Shown piece after piece: positions 1 to 11,340 of a DNA stretch of 64,000 nt. Source of the DNA: Dermatemys mawii (taxonomy: Eukaryota; Chordata; Testudines; Dermatemydidae); NCBI GenBank assembly GCA_007922305.1, contig ML677365.1, positions 12,572,533 to 12,636,532 on the forward strand. Direction: 5' to 3'. The notes under the pieces were generated by a model that was not told the origin of the DNA, searched no databases, and worked only from the letters and a program-made list of their open reading frames with translations. The translations under genes were made by a program, and so were the position numbers. Numbering within the stretch: the stretch's first letter is position 1; the number at the start of each line of letters is the position of its first letter.

Positions 1-43
1 ATTTTATGAACAAATCATTAAAACAGCAAGAAAACAAAATTAC

Positions 44-121
44 CTTCTTTAATGGAGTTGATTGCCTCATGTCATACAGCACAATATTTCTGTCTGAAGC
101 ACAGCTTCCCAAGAGATATGT
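44..121 (-). CDS. DCAF13: DCAF13 coding exon 6 (short exon at window edge)
   Basis: Residues 209-234: TYLLGSCASDRNIVLYDMRQ then STPLKK, 26 codons, phase 0. Acceptor TTGTAG, donor GTAATT at 43-42. It is too short to stand out as an open frame but aligns without a gap to the known protein directly after exon 5. Confidence 0.95.
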
Positions 122-3100
122 CTACAAAATAATCATGCCATTATATCAGGTACCACCTTCTAAAGTTATGAAAACAACAACAAAAAGGCACTGAGTATAT
201 ATTTTACACTAAATATTTAAGCAACTGCTATTTTGCTAATTTAAGTACAGACATAGCCACTTTTTTCTAAAATGACTTAAAATTCTAAGAAAACTGTTTG
301 AATAAAAGCAATCACAGAGCAGGAACAGGATCTTGAATCTCCTTTGACACAACAAAATTTAGATGTCAAATGTGTTCTATTTGCTTTAACCATTAGTAAA
401 TGGGTTCACTGTTCTTTATGTACAGCTGAAAAGTCAATCCGAGGGCTTTTTTCAGAAATAGCTTTGTTTTCACCAAACAGAAATGAGAATCAATCTGTTT
501 TTCCCTCCGTCTTGTGAAGTGGTAATTCTCTCACAGATTCATCAGTTAATCCAAAGGATAGTACATCCAATAACAAAATTCCCCTCTACATGATGTTGGT
601 CACAGTCTTTTGTATACATACTAAATCAATCTTTAGTATTATGTACTGAAACAACATCATCACTTTAAAAAAATAAAGCTACATAACTGGTGTTAAAAAT
701 ACTGTTTTGGAAATTTACAGTTGGAACAGTTGAAGAAAGTTTAATAGACCCCTAAATGTTAACATGATTTAGTCCTCATACTGATCAAATAAAATATTGA
801 CATATTAGTACAGATAAGAAAACATTACCTCAATTGGATTAAATTTAACACTGCTGATGCTATCAACTCCCCATGTCAAAGAGCATATGGGACTGGTCCT
901 TTGTTCATCCCAGATGTCTACTTGATGCCCACAAGTTGCAAATACAGCTTCCTTCCAATGGTGATCAATTCCTGTGTACACTGTCTTTAAAGGCAAAAAA
1001 CTTAGCTACATGAATGATCAATTCAACTTTGTATAACAAGTTATTCAAGTTGTTACATTTACTATTTAAAATTGCTGATGACCAAATCATCACCCCCTGC
1101 TGAACAGTTAACGTGTTGTTGTCTTTCACATTTAGCTATTTTAAAAATATTGTAGCCTCTCTTTTTCTGTTTGCAAATTCTTCTTTGTAAATTTTTATTT
1201 ATTATATTTACAGTGAAACCTGTATTAAGTGGTAATCAGACAGTTTGAAACCAGTCTGACTGAACATTTTACTTTAAATTACAACATATTAAAAAGTATG
1301 GCAATATAGCCTATACCAAAAAAAAAAAAAACCCTTAAAAATGTTTAATGTATTTCCAGAGGCAGTCAAATAGGTCCCATATGTTACACAAATGTGTATA
1401 GCTGAATCTTGTTAGCAATTTTCCCTATGGCTGTATCCATAATTAATTTTAAAATCTCTCCCCAGCTCACATACAAAAAACCCACCAAAACAAGTACACT
1501 GTGGTGAAGGATACCATAAAAAACTGTTTGTTTGTTTTTAAGTTACTGAAAACAAAACCACTATCACATCTCATAGATGCAGACTAGAAGGAACTATGAA
1601 CTATCATCATGTAGTCTGATCTCCTGTATAATGACCTGTGATAATATCACACAGTTAATGCTGTACTGAGCCCAATAACATTCAACTAAAGAATAACCTG
1701 TATTTGACTAAGACTATCTTCCAGAAAGGTATCCAGTCAATAAAATGACATCAAGAGATGGAGAATCCTCCATTTGCACAGGTAGTTTGTTCTAATGGTT
1801 AACCACCTTCCTTGTTAAAAATCTGTCCTAATTCCTACATTCAATTTCTCTGGCTTCACTTTATAGCCACTGGTTCTTGCTATACCTTTCTCTGTTAGAA
1901 TAAAGAACCTTTTAGTACTTGTATTTTCTCCTCATGAAGGTACTTATATGCTGTATTCAAGTCACCTCTCTAGCTTTTTGATAAGCCAAAGAGATGGAGC
2001 ACTTTAAGGGCTTGTTTTCACAGCAATGTCAACTAGAAGTATAACTCAAGAGTCACTTCTAACCTAACTCCCATCCGCACATACATAAGAACAGCCCTAA
2101 TTGGTCAGACCAAAGGTCCATCTAGACCAGTATCCTGTCTTCCAACAGTGGCCAGTGCCAGTTCCCCAGAGGGAATGAAGAGAACAGGTAATCATCAAGT
2201 GATCCATCCTCTGTCGCTCATTCCCAGCTTCTGGCAAACAGAAGCTAGGGACACCATTCCTGCCCATTCTGGCTAATATCCATTGATGGATCTATCATCC
2301 ATGAATGTATCTAGTTCTTTTTTGAACCATGTTATGGTCTTGGCCCTCACAACATCCTCTGGCAAGGAGTTCCACAGGCTGACTGAGCGTCGTATGAAAA
2401 AATACTTCCTTTTATTTGTTTTAAACCTGCTGCCTATTATTTTCATTTGGTGATCCCTAGTTCTTGTGATACGAGAAACAGTAAACACTTCCTTATCTAC
2501 TTGCTCTACACCAGTCATGATTTTATAGACCTCAATCACGTCTCCCCTTAGCTGTCTCTTTTCCAAGCTGAAAAGTCCCATTCTTATTAATCTCTCCTCA
2601 TACAGAAGCCTTTTCCATATCCCTAATAATTTTTGTTGCCCTTCTCTTAACCTTTTCCAATTCCAATATATCTTTTTTGAGATGGGGCGACCACATCTGC
2701 ACACAGTATTCAAGATGTGGGCATACCATGGATTTATAAGAGGCAACATGATATTTTCTGTCCTATTATCTATTCCTTTCTTAATTATTCCCAGCATTCT
2801 GTATGCTTTTTTGGACAGCCGCTGCACATTGAGCGGATATTTTTAGAGAACTATCCACAGTGACTCCAAGATCACTTTCTTGAGTGCATTACAGCTAATA
2901 TATCATTTTATATGTATAGTAGGGCTTATGTTTTCCAATGTGCATTACTTTGTATTTATTACCATTAAATTTCATCTGCCAGTTTGTTGTCCAATCACCC
3001 AGTTTTGAGATCCTTTTGTAGCTCTTTTCAGTCTGCTTGGGTCTTAACTATCTTTAGTAATTTTTTTTTATCATCTGCAAATTTTGCCACCTCACTGTTT

Positions 3101-6100
3101 ACCCTTTTTTCCAGATCATTTATGAATGCTGAATAGGACTGGTCCCAGAACAGACCCCTAAGAGACAACTATTTACCTCTCTCCATTCTGAAAACTGACC
3201 ATTTATATCTACCCTTTGTTTCCTATCTTTTAACCAGTTACTAATCTTTGAGAGCACCTTCCCTCTTATCCCGTGGCAGCTTACTTTGCTTAAAATCTTT
3301 GGTGAGGGATCTTGTCAAAGGCTTTCTAAAAATTAAGTACACTATAGCCACTGGATCCCCTTGGTCCACATGCTTGTGGACCCCTCAAAGAATTCTTGTA
3401 GATTGGTGAGGTATGATTTCCCTTTATTAAAACCATGCTGATTCTTCCTCAAAAAATTATGTTCATCTGTGTGTCTGACAATATTGTTCTTTATTATAGT
3501 TTCAACCAGTTTGCCCAGTACTGAAGTCCGGTTTACATGCCTGTAATTAACAGCATCACATCTGAAGTCCGTTTTAAAAATTGGCATCACATTAGCTAAC
3601 CTCCAGTCATCTGGTACAGAAGCCTGATTTAAATGATAGGTTACAGACTACAGTTAGTAGTTCTGCAATTTCATATGCGAGTTCCTTCAGAATTTTTAGG
3701 TGAATACCATCTGGTCCTAGTGATTTATTGCTGTTAAATTTATCAGTTTGTTCCAAAACCTCCTCTAATGATACCTCAATCTCGGACAGTTCCTCAGATC
3801 TATCACTTAAAAAGAATGGCTCAGGTTTGGGAATCTCCCTTACATCCTCAGACGTAAAGACCAATTCAAAGAATTCATTTAGTTTCTCTGCAATTGCCTG
3901 AATGTCCTTGAGTGCTCTTTTTGCACCTTGATTGTCAAGCGGCCCCACTGGTTGCTTAGCAGGCTTCCTGCTTCTGGTGTACTTAAAAAAAAAATTGCTA
4001 TTACTTTTTGAGTCTTTGAAAAACATAAAACATTCCCAGGAGAAAATGCAGAAATGTAAATTCCAGATCTACAGTCATTCACCTTCCACCCAATTAGTCC
4101 ATGTTTAAGTAACTTAAGTAGTAACAAGAGAACAGAAGTGTGAAACCAAAACTAAGTCTTTTTACCTTTCCAAGAATTGTATGCAGTGGTTCTTCTTCTC
4201 CCCCATATCCTGGGCCATCCATTTTCCAGTGCTTCACAGTTTTATCATCACCAACCTAGAAACATTGGAGAAAACGTATACAGCTAGCGCTTCCAATATT
4301 TAACACACATTTTTTCTGTTTACACGATTCAAGCTCCTGTGTTAAGCAACTACCTGAACCTTTTTTCCCCTCCTCATGACACATATTTAGTGTATCAATG
4401 GCTCTGACGTAGACATGTTCCATTGTTGGTAGAAGAACATGCAAGATTTTTGTCAACAGGAGGACCCAACAACTCATTCTGTTCTCCATAGTTCATTCTT
4501 TTCACTGTTAGAGGTTAGTCCTGTTTTCATTTGAACACCAAACACTGACAGTTTATCACAGTCTGTTTATGTGCACTTGAACTCATTATACTTGATATAA
4601 AGTGACAATGAAAGGGTGTTTTACTGACAGAACTTTAATTACTCAACTGAACCTAGCTTGAATCACAGTAACTATTCATATGTCTTTCAATGAACACAGT
4701 TTACCATACAAAATCGTACGTAAAAGAACACACTCAAATTAATTAAGTTGCCCTTATTAAAGGGAGAACACCAGAAAATTGCTAGTCTTTGTTAACAAAT
4801 GCGTTTTAGTGCCAAACATTTTTGTTCAGAAACAGAAAAGGCTAGGTTTGCAATATAAATGTAGTTTAGTGGATATTATTCCTAAAAACTACTGAAATTT
4901 TAAACATTTTACCACAGAGAAGCTCACCAAATTATTACAATAAGTTTCTGTTGGAAAACAAATGGTGGAAGTACACTCTTATACATCATACCAACATTAT
5001 ACTTACAGTGAAGAAAGAGGTACCACAGAAGCGGGCACATATCCCTCGCACAAAGCCTTCATGTGCTTGTAAAGTACGAATGCATTCTCGCTTGGTCAAG
5101 TTCCAAATTTTAACCTGTTAAAAGCATACCAAAACATTTTCCATTTAGTAGTTTTCTAGCTGCAGCATGAAAAGTCATGTCGAATGGACACTAGCAGCCT
5201 GAAATCTAGCTAGTTTTAGAAAACGCATTTCAATTGTAAACAAACCTTCCCCTGAATAGCCATGTCTATTTTTTGTGGGCTTAAAATCACACTTCTTTTG
5301 TTTGTTTGTTTTTTTTTAAAAAAATCTTTATTGAAGTGAGTGTCACCACTACCATTAGTAAGAATTTGATTTTACAAACCCAGTACAGGAAGCTGCTTCA
5401 CATGAGTTAGACCTGCTTGCAGGATAGGGACCACACAAAGTTCAGTGAGAGGAATTATTGTATAGCATTGTTCCTATCCAAGAGTTAATATTTTTGAAAA
5501 GTTGTAATTATCTCTCAGTCCACAAACTAGTTTTTAGAAGTTTCACTGTGAGCCACTAATGATCTAGCTTCTTTACAGCCACACTTCATCATAGTAGTTG
5601 TAACTTCTGAAAGTCAGGTACCGTTGGGTCTTTTCTACTGTCTTCAGATACATAAAATTATACAACAGAAGAGCATATACAGAAAATTTCTGTTTCTGAG
5701 AAAAAGTAGAGATATCTTATAAAAAGGAGAAATCCAAGAGAATAATCTTTGGATCCAACGCAAAAATTTCATTTCAATGTTCTCTCATGGCTTATTGGAA
5801 AACAACAATACTTTTTCACTTGTACAGTTTCATAGTGAACATATTAAGTCAGCATTTTCTGATTACACCTCCAATATCTGTTTATCTCTAATAAATATTT
5901 CTGTTTCAGGCTTTTTCAGAGTCCAACTGAAACGAGTAATAAAAACGTACTTAGGTTTTATATATTTTATTGTGTTAATGCCCAAGACCTCTTCCATTCT
6001 ACAATGCTGAGTCCCAAGATGTTTCCTATACACGCATGTCGCATCTTAGGCGTATTTAACTTATGCGATTTCCGCTTTACGCGGTTGGGAAAAAAAAAGG

Positions 6101-9100
6101 GGGGGGTGGGGGGGGTTAAAAAAACCTTTCTGTAGGGGGCACGATTTCGCCCGCCATTGAAGTCAATGGGTTCTGGCTATACGTGGTTTCCGCTTTACGC
6201 GGTAACCATGGAACGGAACCCTCGCGCAAGACGCGACATGCCTGTACATTTATTCCCATGGTTCCAATTAATAATATAATATATGAGATATACCTATCTC
6301 ATAGAACTGGAAAGACCTTGAAAGATCATAGAGTCCAGTCCCCTGCCTACACTAGCAGGGCCAAGTACTGTCCCCTCAGAGATTTTTTGCCCCCAATCCC
6401 TAAATGGCCCCCTCAAGGATTGTACTATCAACCCTGGGTTTAGCAGGTCAATGCTCAAACCACTGAGCTATCCCTCCCGCCATTAATTTCCCTCCCCTTT
6501 CTAAAATCTGTCCCCCCTATAATTATGTATGTAATACCCACAAATAGTGAAAAATGAATTACCAAAGGAAACAAACAATTATAACTCTGTGCACAAAGAA
6601 AATCAAGGTGTATGTGGGGGGGTGAGACGTTTATTCTGTAACTTTTTCTAATTATCACAGTATTCATATTTGCTACCTGTAACAATACAAAAATGGAGAG
6701 TCATATTTAAGATTTGTGCTACTCCAGCAGTAATGGATAGATTGTCTGCTCTATGCAGCTTAAAAATGAGAGTTGTGAACAAAGGCACAGGACAAGATGC
6801 AGAAGTCAAATCCTACCAGGGAAAACTGAAAGAAACACAAACTCTGGAAAGTCAAGTGTAAAAGTATAATTAGGCAGGACAAAAAAAAGAATTAAGAGCA
6901 TTAGCAAATGACAAATGTTAACAGCAATAAATAAATAAATAAGTAAGTAGATCAGCAGCAGGAAGTCTGCCACACTATCAGTGTGGACTAACAAGGTGTT
7001 GAAGGAGCACTCAAGGAAGACAAACACACTGCAGAGAAGCCAAATGAATTGCTTGCATTGTTCTTCACTGCAGAGGACTCCCCTAAAAAAATGGCTCAGG
7101 TGTGGGACAAATCCACAGACTTGTCAAAAGAGAGAGGCCATTTTAAATTCACCCAAGAGTTCTGAAGGAACTCAAATATGAAATTGCAGAGCTAACAATG
7201 GCATGTAACCTATCATTTAAATCAGCCTCTCTACCAGATGACTGGAAGATAGCTAATGTAATGCCAATTTTTTTAAGAGGCTCCAGGGGCAACCCTATCA
7301 ATTACAGGCCAGTAAACCTAACCTCATTACCAGGCAAAGTGGTTGAATCTATAGTAAAGACCAGAATAATCAGAGACACAGATAAATACAATATGTTGGG
7401 GAAGAGTCAACAGCTTTTGTAAAGGGAAATCATGCCTCAATCAATTAGAATTTTCGAAGGAGGGCAATTAACATGTGGACAAGGGTGATCCAGTCGATAC
7501 AGTGTACTTGGACTTTCAGAAATATTTTGACAAGGTCCCTCACCAAAGGCTCGTAAGCAAAGTAAGCGGTCATGATGTATGTGGAAGATCCTCTCATGGA
7601 TCAGTAACTGTTTAAAAGATAGGGGACAAAAGGTGGGAATAAATTATCAGTTTTCACAGTAGAGAGAGGTAAATAGGAGGCTTCCCAAGCATCTGTAGTT
7701 GGACCAGTGTTGTTCAATATATTCATAAATGATGTAGAAAAAAGGGTAAACGGTGAGGTGGCAAAATTGATACTCAAGACAGTTAAGTCCTAAGTAGGCT
7801 GCGAAGAGCTATAAAAGGATCTCACAAAACTGAATGACTGGGCAACAAAATGGCAGATGAAATTCAGTGTCGATAAATGCAAACTAGAAGCGACAAAGAG
7901 TCCTGTGGCACCTTAAAGACTAACAAAAGTATTGAAGCATAAGCTTTCACGGGCTAATACCCACTTCGTTGGATACATACAAAACGATGGGGTCTAAATT
8001 AGCTGTTACCACTCAAAAGCGAGATCTTGGAGTCACTGTGGACAGTTCTCTAAAAACATCCTCTCAATGTGCAGAGACAGTGAAAAAAGCTAACAGAATG
8101 TTAGGAACCATTAGGAGAGGGACAGATAACAAAACAATAAATATAATGCCACTATATGATCCATGATACGCCAACACCTTGAACACTGTGTGCAGTTCTG
8201 TTTGCCCCATCTCAAAAGAGATATATTAGAAACAGAAAAGATACAGAAAGGAGCACAAAAAGGATTAGGGGTATGGAACAACTTCCAAATGGGGAGAGAT
8301 TAGAAAGACTGAGAATGTTCAGTTTAGAAAAGAGATGACTTAGGCAGGATATGGTAGAAGTCTACAAAATCATGTCTGGTGTGGAGTAAGTGAAGAAAGA
8401 ATTGTTATTCGCTTTTTCACATAACACAAGAACCAGAGGTCACTCAGTGAAACAGGTTTAAAAACAAACAAAAGTATTTCTTCACAGAGTCAACCTGTAG
8501 GACTTGTTGCTAGAGGATGTTGTGAGAGCCAAAGATATAACTAGGTTCAAAAAAGAACTAGATAAGTTCATGAAGGATAGGTCCATCAATGGGTATTAGC
8601 CAGGATGGTCAGGGAGGAAACCCCATACTCTGGGTATACCTAAACTTCTGACTGACCAAAGCTGGGACTGAACAACAGGATGGATCATTCCATAAAGCCC
8701 TGTTCTATACATTCCACTGAAGCATCTGACACTGGCCATGGTTGGAAGACAGGATACAGGCCAGATTGACCAGTGGTCTGACCCAGTATGGCCACTCTTA
8801 TGAGAATATACCTCTACCTCGATATAACACAGTCATCGGGAGTCAAAAATCGTACCGCAGCATAGGTGAAACCACGTTATATCGAGGTAGGAGTGCGCAG
8901 CCATGCCCCCCCGAGCACTCCCTGACCGCGTTATATCAGAATGTGTCTTATATCAGACCACATTATATCAGGGTAGAGGTGTATATCAAAAAAGTTTGTA
9001 TTCAATTTTTTTTTTTTTTTTTTTTTTTTTTGCAAATTCACTTACCTCTCCGTCACAGGCCCCAGAAAGTATTGTAGATAAACTCTGTGGCTGCTTAGCC

Positions 9101-11340
9101 ATACAATTAACTCCATCCCTGTGACCATCCAGTGAAGCAAGAAAAGGTTTTGCAAACACACGTTCTAATTTTGTTGCATTCAGAGCTCGTACATACTCTC
9201 GTGGGACCTCAAATGGATGCAATGCAGGATCATAGTTTCTTGGAACTGGAATAAAATGGATAATCGTAAGAACCCATGACATCCTCTGTGGTGCAAGTTA
9301 AGTTGAATTAAGACAAATTTCCCCACTGATTTTTTCTGACATGATGGAAACAACACATTTTCCTGCAACACTGGGATTTCTGTCACATTGATAACTGCAA
9401 TCTGCTACTGAAATGTTTAAGTTTGGAGTTAGTCCTACTAGCTTTTTTTAAATTAAGAAGTTAAAAGGACTGTTTCAAATAACATTTAGATTTTACTTTT
9501 AGATTAGACTTCTAGTTATCAACATTTGTCTTATATTTCAAAAAGAGCTGAAATTAAAATGCACATAATTTAACTAAACATTGGATTTATGCTAGTCATG
9601 TGAGCAGGCTGGGAACTGAAAGTTAAAAAGTTCTTGCCTGTCAAGAGACATTACCTGCTCAAAGAACCAAAACAAAGTTAGTATTGGGAATGCTAACAGA
9701 CAAGTATATTTTGTATTTGTTTCTTCCACACTTCTGTGGGTGGGAAGAAAAGGACTGAAAACCACAAGAATAAGGGATTAATAATTTCTGTGCTATCCAT
9801 AGCAAGAACTAAATGTTATGTGTTTTGAGAGAGAGAGAAAGGCTAGATGCGATTCTAAATAGCTATGGCTATGTCTACACTTCAGCCGGGATCGATGCTC
9901 GGAGATCAATCAACTGGCGGTCGATTTAGCACTACATAAGGGCAAAACATCACAGAAAAATAAGTTGCAGGCTGGAGTCAGAACTCCCATACCCTTCCTC
10001 TAATCCAGGGGTTCTTAAACTTGGGGTCGGGACCCCTCTAGGGGTCATGTGGTTATTACATGGTGGGTCATGAGCTGCCAGCCTCCACCCCTATCCCTGC
10101 TTTACCTTCAGCAGTTATAATGGTGTTAAATATGTTAAAAAGTGTTTTTAATTTATAAGGAGGGGGTTGCATTCAGAGGCTTGCTAGGTGAAAGGGGTCA
10201 CCAGTACAGAAGTGCTACTCCACAACTCCAGCCACTACTCCAACCTCAGGGTAGTCTATTTTTTGTCAAGGTCCAAATTTCTTTGTCAAGATATAGTCAA
10301 GGTCCGGACTCTAGAGAAAATAATAAAAAATAATAAATAATAAAAAGTAAATGAAAAGAGTGACTATTGACCACCTGACCTAGATCATGATGCATATCCA
10401 GAGTCAGAAACAAAACCCTGCATTCCCAACTCCCAGTATATTATTGGGACATGTCCCTATATAGAAAGAAGCTGTCCCTTTTTTATCATGCAGTGCAGAA
10501 CATTATACCACTATCTAAACAAATAAATGCATGATGGAAACTCATCCTGGGAAATTAAACAAAAAAATAGATCCCTACATTAAAAAAACACTGAGGCTGC
10601 AAACTGAACCATTCAAGTGTTCAAAAATGTCAATGTTAAGCTAGCATACCTATCCTTAATTCTGATACCTTATTCACTAGCATTATGACATCATCTTTGA
10701 CACCATGATCACAACTATTTTTTCCACAGGACCCGTGGCTCATTGAGAACAGTTTCAGTGGTGAGTAAGCTGAAGGGTGGATAGTTGCACAGACGGCAGA
10801 AAGGGAATGAAGTGTGTTCTGGTGAAGGACATAGGTGCCTCGGGCATCAAGTTACTGATATATCTAAAATCAACAGACACTTCCGTAGATCTGGTATTTA
10901 CTCTCCCTGAGTGTCATTTATTAAGCTGTAAAACCTGGTCCCCTTCCCCTCTCCCCGACAGTGTTATTGTTACTTATTTGTAACCTGGGCTAGTGCCACG
11001 TCCTGCACCAGGACGCTGCTGTGCTAGGCGCTGTACACACACTTAGCCCTGTCCAAGGGGGGCACAGGCCGGACCCTCTCCTAGCTCAGCCTGCCGGGCC
11101 TATGCTCCCCCTTCTCTGGTGAGCGGTCCCAGCACAAGGCGGGCCCGGGGAACGGGGCACAGCGCCCGGCCAGCATAAGCAGCCATTGCACCAGGATCGC
11201 CCCAAGTACCGGTCCGTCGCGCTGATCGAAGATTCCCTCCCCAACCGCCCCCGCCTGCCCCCGCGCTCACCGCGCTGGAGATCCTGCTTGGTCTCGCGGA
11301 TATAATCATCCGGGTTCCGGCTCAGCACCTTCACCCTCAT
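44..11340 (-). CDS. DCAF13: DCAF13 (WDSOF1/Sof1 orthologue), 5' six coding exons; 3' part outside window
   Basis: WD40-repeat protein. The family is a nucleolar component of the small-subunit processome needed for 18S rRNA maturation and is also a CUL4-DDB1 substrate receptor. CDS = join of 11271-11340, 9046-9245, 5007-5114, 4166-4255, 829-984, 44-121 on the minus strand, 234 codons in one continuous frame, all junctions GT-AG. The start MRVKVLSRNPDDY matches the conserved Sof1 N-terminus. WD blades are visible at about residues 64-97 (ending in IWNL), 107-137 (VKHW), 160-185 (VDIWDEQ) and 210-228 (IVLYDMR). The vertebrate protein is about 445 residues, so roughly half is here and the remainder lies left of base 44. 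It is head to head with SLC25A32. No break is seen. Identification rests on remembered family sequence and is very strong. Confidence 0.97.
122..2082. other. DCAF13 introns 5 and 4 (distal part), no recognised element
   Basis: AT-rich intron sequence around exon 5. Apart from an A tract near 1319-1333 and simple AT-rich stretches, I recognise no repeat or gene in 122-828 or 985-2082. Confidence 0.6.
829..984 (-). CDS. DCAF13: DCAF13 coding exon 5
   Basis: Residues 157-208, from TVYTGIDHHWKEAVFATCG to SSVKFNPIE, 52 codons, phase 0. Includes the VDIWDEQRT blade end. Acceptor AAAG, donor GTAATG. Confidence 0.97.
2083..4030 (-). mobile_element. CR1 LINE, 5'-truncated, reverse transcriptase remnant (minus)
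   Basis: Inside DCAF13 intron 4. The minus strand carries broken CR1 ORF2 frames: the domain before the RT (3607-4026, with EVSLEEVLEQTDKFNSNKSL followed by GPDGIHLKILKELA), an RT fragment (3342-3590) and the C-terminal region (2273-2827, SKKAYRMLGIIKKGIDNRTE onward). The 3' end at about 2083 has the CR1 text read in reverse as 'tggtcagaccaaaggtcc'. Several frameshifts and stops mean it is dead. The 5' boundary near 4030 is approximate. Confidence 0.85.
4166..4255 (-). CDS. DCAF13: DCAF13 coding exon 4
   Basis: Residues 127-156: VGDDKTVKHWKMDGPGYGG then EEEPLHTILGK, 30 codons, phase 0 at both ends. Acceptor TCTAG, donor GTAAAA. The human residue before the tryptophan is Q where this copy has H. 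Confidence 0.96.
4256..5006. other. DCAF13 intron 3, nothing recognised
   Basis: AT-rich intron between exons 4 and 3 with no clear repeat or coding signal. Confidence 0.6.
5007..5114 (-). CDS. DCAF13: DCAF13 coding exon 3
   Basis: Residues 91-126: VKIWNLTKRECIRTLQAHEG and onward to GTSFFT. It completes WD blade 1 and begins blade 2. Exact 36 codons, phase 0 at both ends, acceptor AACAG, donor GTAAGT. Confidence 0.96.
5115..6030. other. DCAF13 intron 2, proximal unclassified part
   Basis: AT-rich, with a T-rich run at 5299-5330. No repeat family or exon recognised. Confidence 0.55.
6031..6244. mobile_element. Tc1/mariner-like MITE with TA duplication
   Basis: Left end CACGCATGTCGCATCTTAGG and the reverse complement of the right end, CAGGCATGTCGCGTCTTGCG, form terminal inverted repeats. 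TA lies on both sides (6029-6030, 6245-6246). Internally the block 'ccgctttacgcggt' occurs twice (near 6071 and 6190). About 214 bp, non-coding, in DCAF13 intron 2. Confidence 0.75.
6296..6483 (-). mobile_element. tRNA-derived SINE with CR1-type tail (turtle Pol III SINE type)
   Basis: Minus strand reads as a tRNA head: an A-box match TAGCTCAGTGG (6470-6460) and a degenerate B box GTACAATCC (6425-6417, expected GTTCAATCC). The 3' part (about 6296-6360), seen on the plus strand as 'catagaactggaaagacc' and 'gagtccagtcccctgc', matches the CR1 3' ends at 21283 and 58667. This head-plus-CR1-tail layout is that of the SINE described from hidden-necked turtles. Confidence 0.8.
6780..8805 (+). mobile_element. 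CR1 LINE, decayed, plus strand, with a Penelope-type insert
   Basis: In DCAF13 intron 2, antisense to the gene. CR1 RT text is present: LSFKSASLPDDWKIANVMPI followed by FLRGSRGNPINYRPVNL (7198-7422), then the C-terminal part (7969-8166) and the 3' end with 'gatggtcagggagg' and 'ctgacccagtatggcc'. Many stops and indels. The run of CR1 sequence is interrupted at 7886-7971. The 5' limit is a guess. Confidence 0.85.
7886..7971 (-). mobile_element. Fragment of Penelope-like terminal repeat inside CR1
   Basis: This block matches the first ~86 bases of the arm at 23111 ('gcgacaaagagtcctgtg', 'ccacttcgttgga') and replaces roughly 30 bases of CR1 present in the intact copy near 46735. On the minus strand it starts at the hammerhead-like core and runs to the CTTTGTCGCTTCT end. 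No duplication flanks it clearly. Confidence 0.8.
8809..8983. mobile_element. Palindromic MITE, TATA[C]CTCTACC termini
   Basis: Left end 'tacctctacctcgatataac' and right end 'gttatat'-rich followed by 'gggtagaggtgta' form inverted termini. Short 'ttatat(a)c' palindromes recur inside (8822, 8876, 8930, 8950, 8963). It abuts the 3' end of the CR1 copy and ends about 60 bp from the exon 2 donor of DCAF13. Confidence 0.7.
9006..9031 (-). repeat. A26 tract in DCAF13 intron 2 (T26 on plus)
   Basis: Twenty-six consecutive T on the plus strand. In the DCAF13 transcript it is an A tract starting 14 bases after the GTAAGT donor of exon 2. Likely length-variable. Confidence 0.9.
9046..9245 (-). CDS. 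DCAF13: DCAF13 coding exon 2
   Basis: Residues 24-90, from VPRNYDPALHPFEVPREY to LSGACDGE. It opens the first WD repeat (GHRDGVNC). Acceptor is a pyrimidine-rich tract plus CAG, donor GTAAGT. The donor is 14 bases from a 26-base A tract (sense orientation) and about 60 bases from a MITE. Confidence 0.97.
9246..9870. other. DCAF13 intron 1, unclassified part
   Basis: AT-rich; a short purine run 'gagagagaga' at 9827-9838. No repeat family recognised. Confidence 0.5.
9871..9945 (+). mobile_element. Half of a Harbinger-like MITE
   Basis: Begins 'ggctatgtctacactt', the same terminal sequence as the MITE at 61926 (whose ends read 'ggccatgtctacact' and 'agtgtagacatagcc'). Only one end is found, so the copy is truncated. 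Confidence 0.5.
10006..10217 (+). mobile_element. hAT MITE family A, copy 1
   Basis: Starts 'caggggttcttaaac', then 'gtcgggacccctctaggg', 'gttaaatatgttaaaaagtg' and 'agaggcttgctaggtgaaag'. Same family as copies at 12326, 13224 and 33321. The right terminus is eroded. Confidence 0.8.
10218..10984. other. DCAF13 intron 1, A-rich unclassified stretch
   Basis: Contains an (aataa)n-like low-complexity run at 10317-10350. No exon or repeat family identified. Confidence 0.5.
11271..11340 (-). CDS. DCAF13: DCAF13 coding exon 1
   Basis: Contains the start codon (11340-11338) and residues 1-23 plus one base of codon 24. It ends at a GTGAGC donor. The first ATG of the conserved N-terminus (MRVKVLSRNP) sets the start; an upstream in-frame ATG at 11412 would add an unconserved arginine/alanine-rich leader. 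Confidence 0.95.

Noticed and set aside
6417..6478. Possible tRNA gene
   Set aside because: A and B boxes are present, but the B box is mutated and the CR1-type tail shows it is a SINE head.
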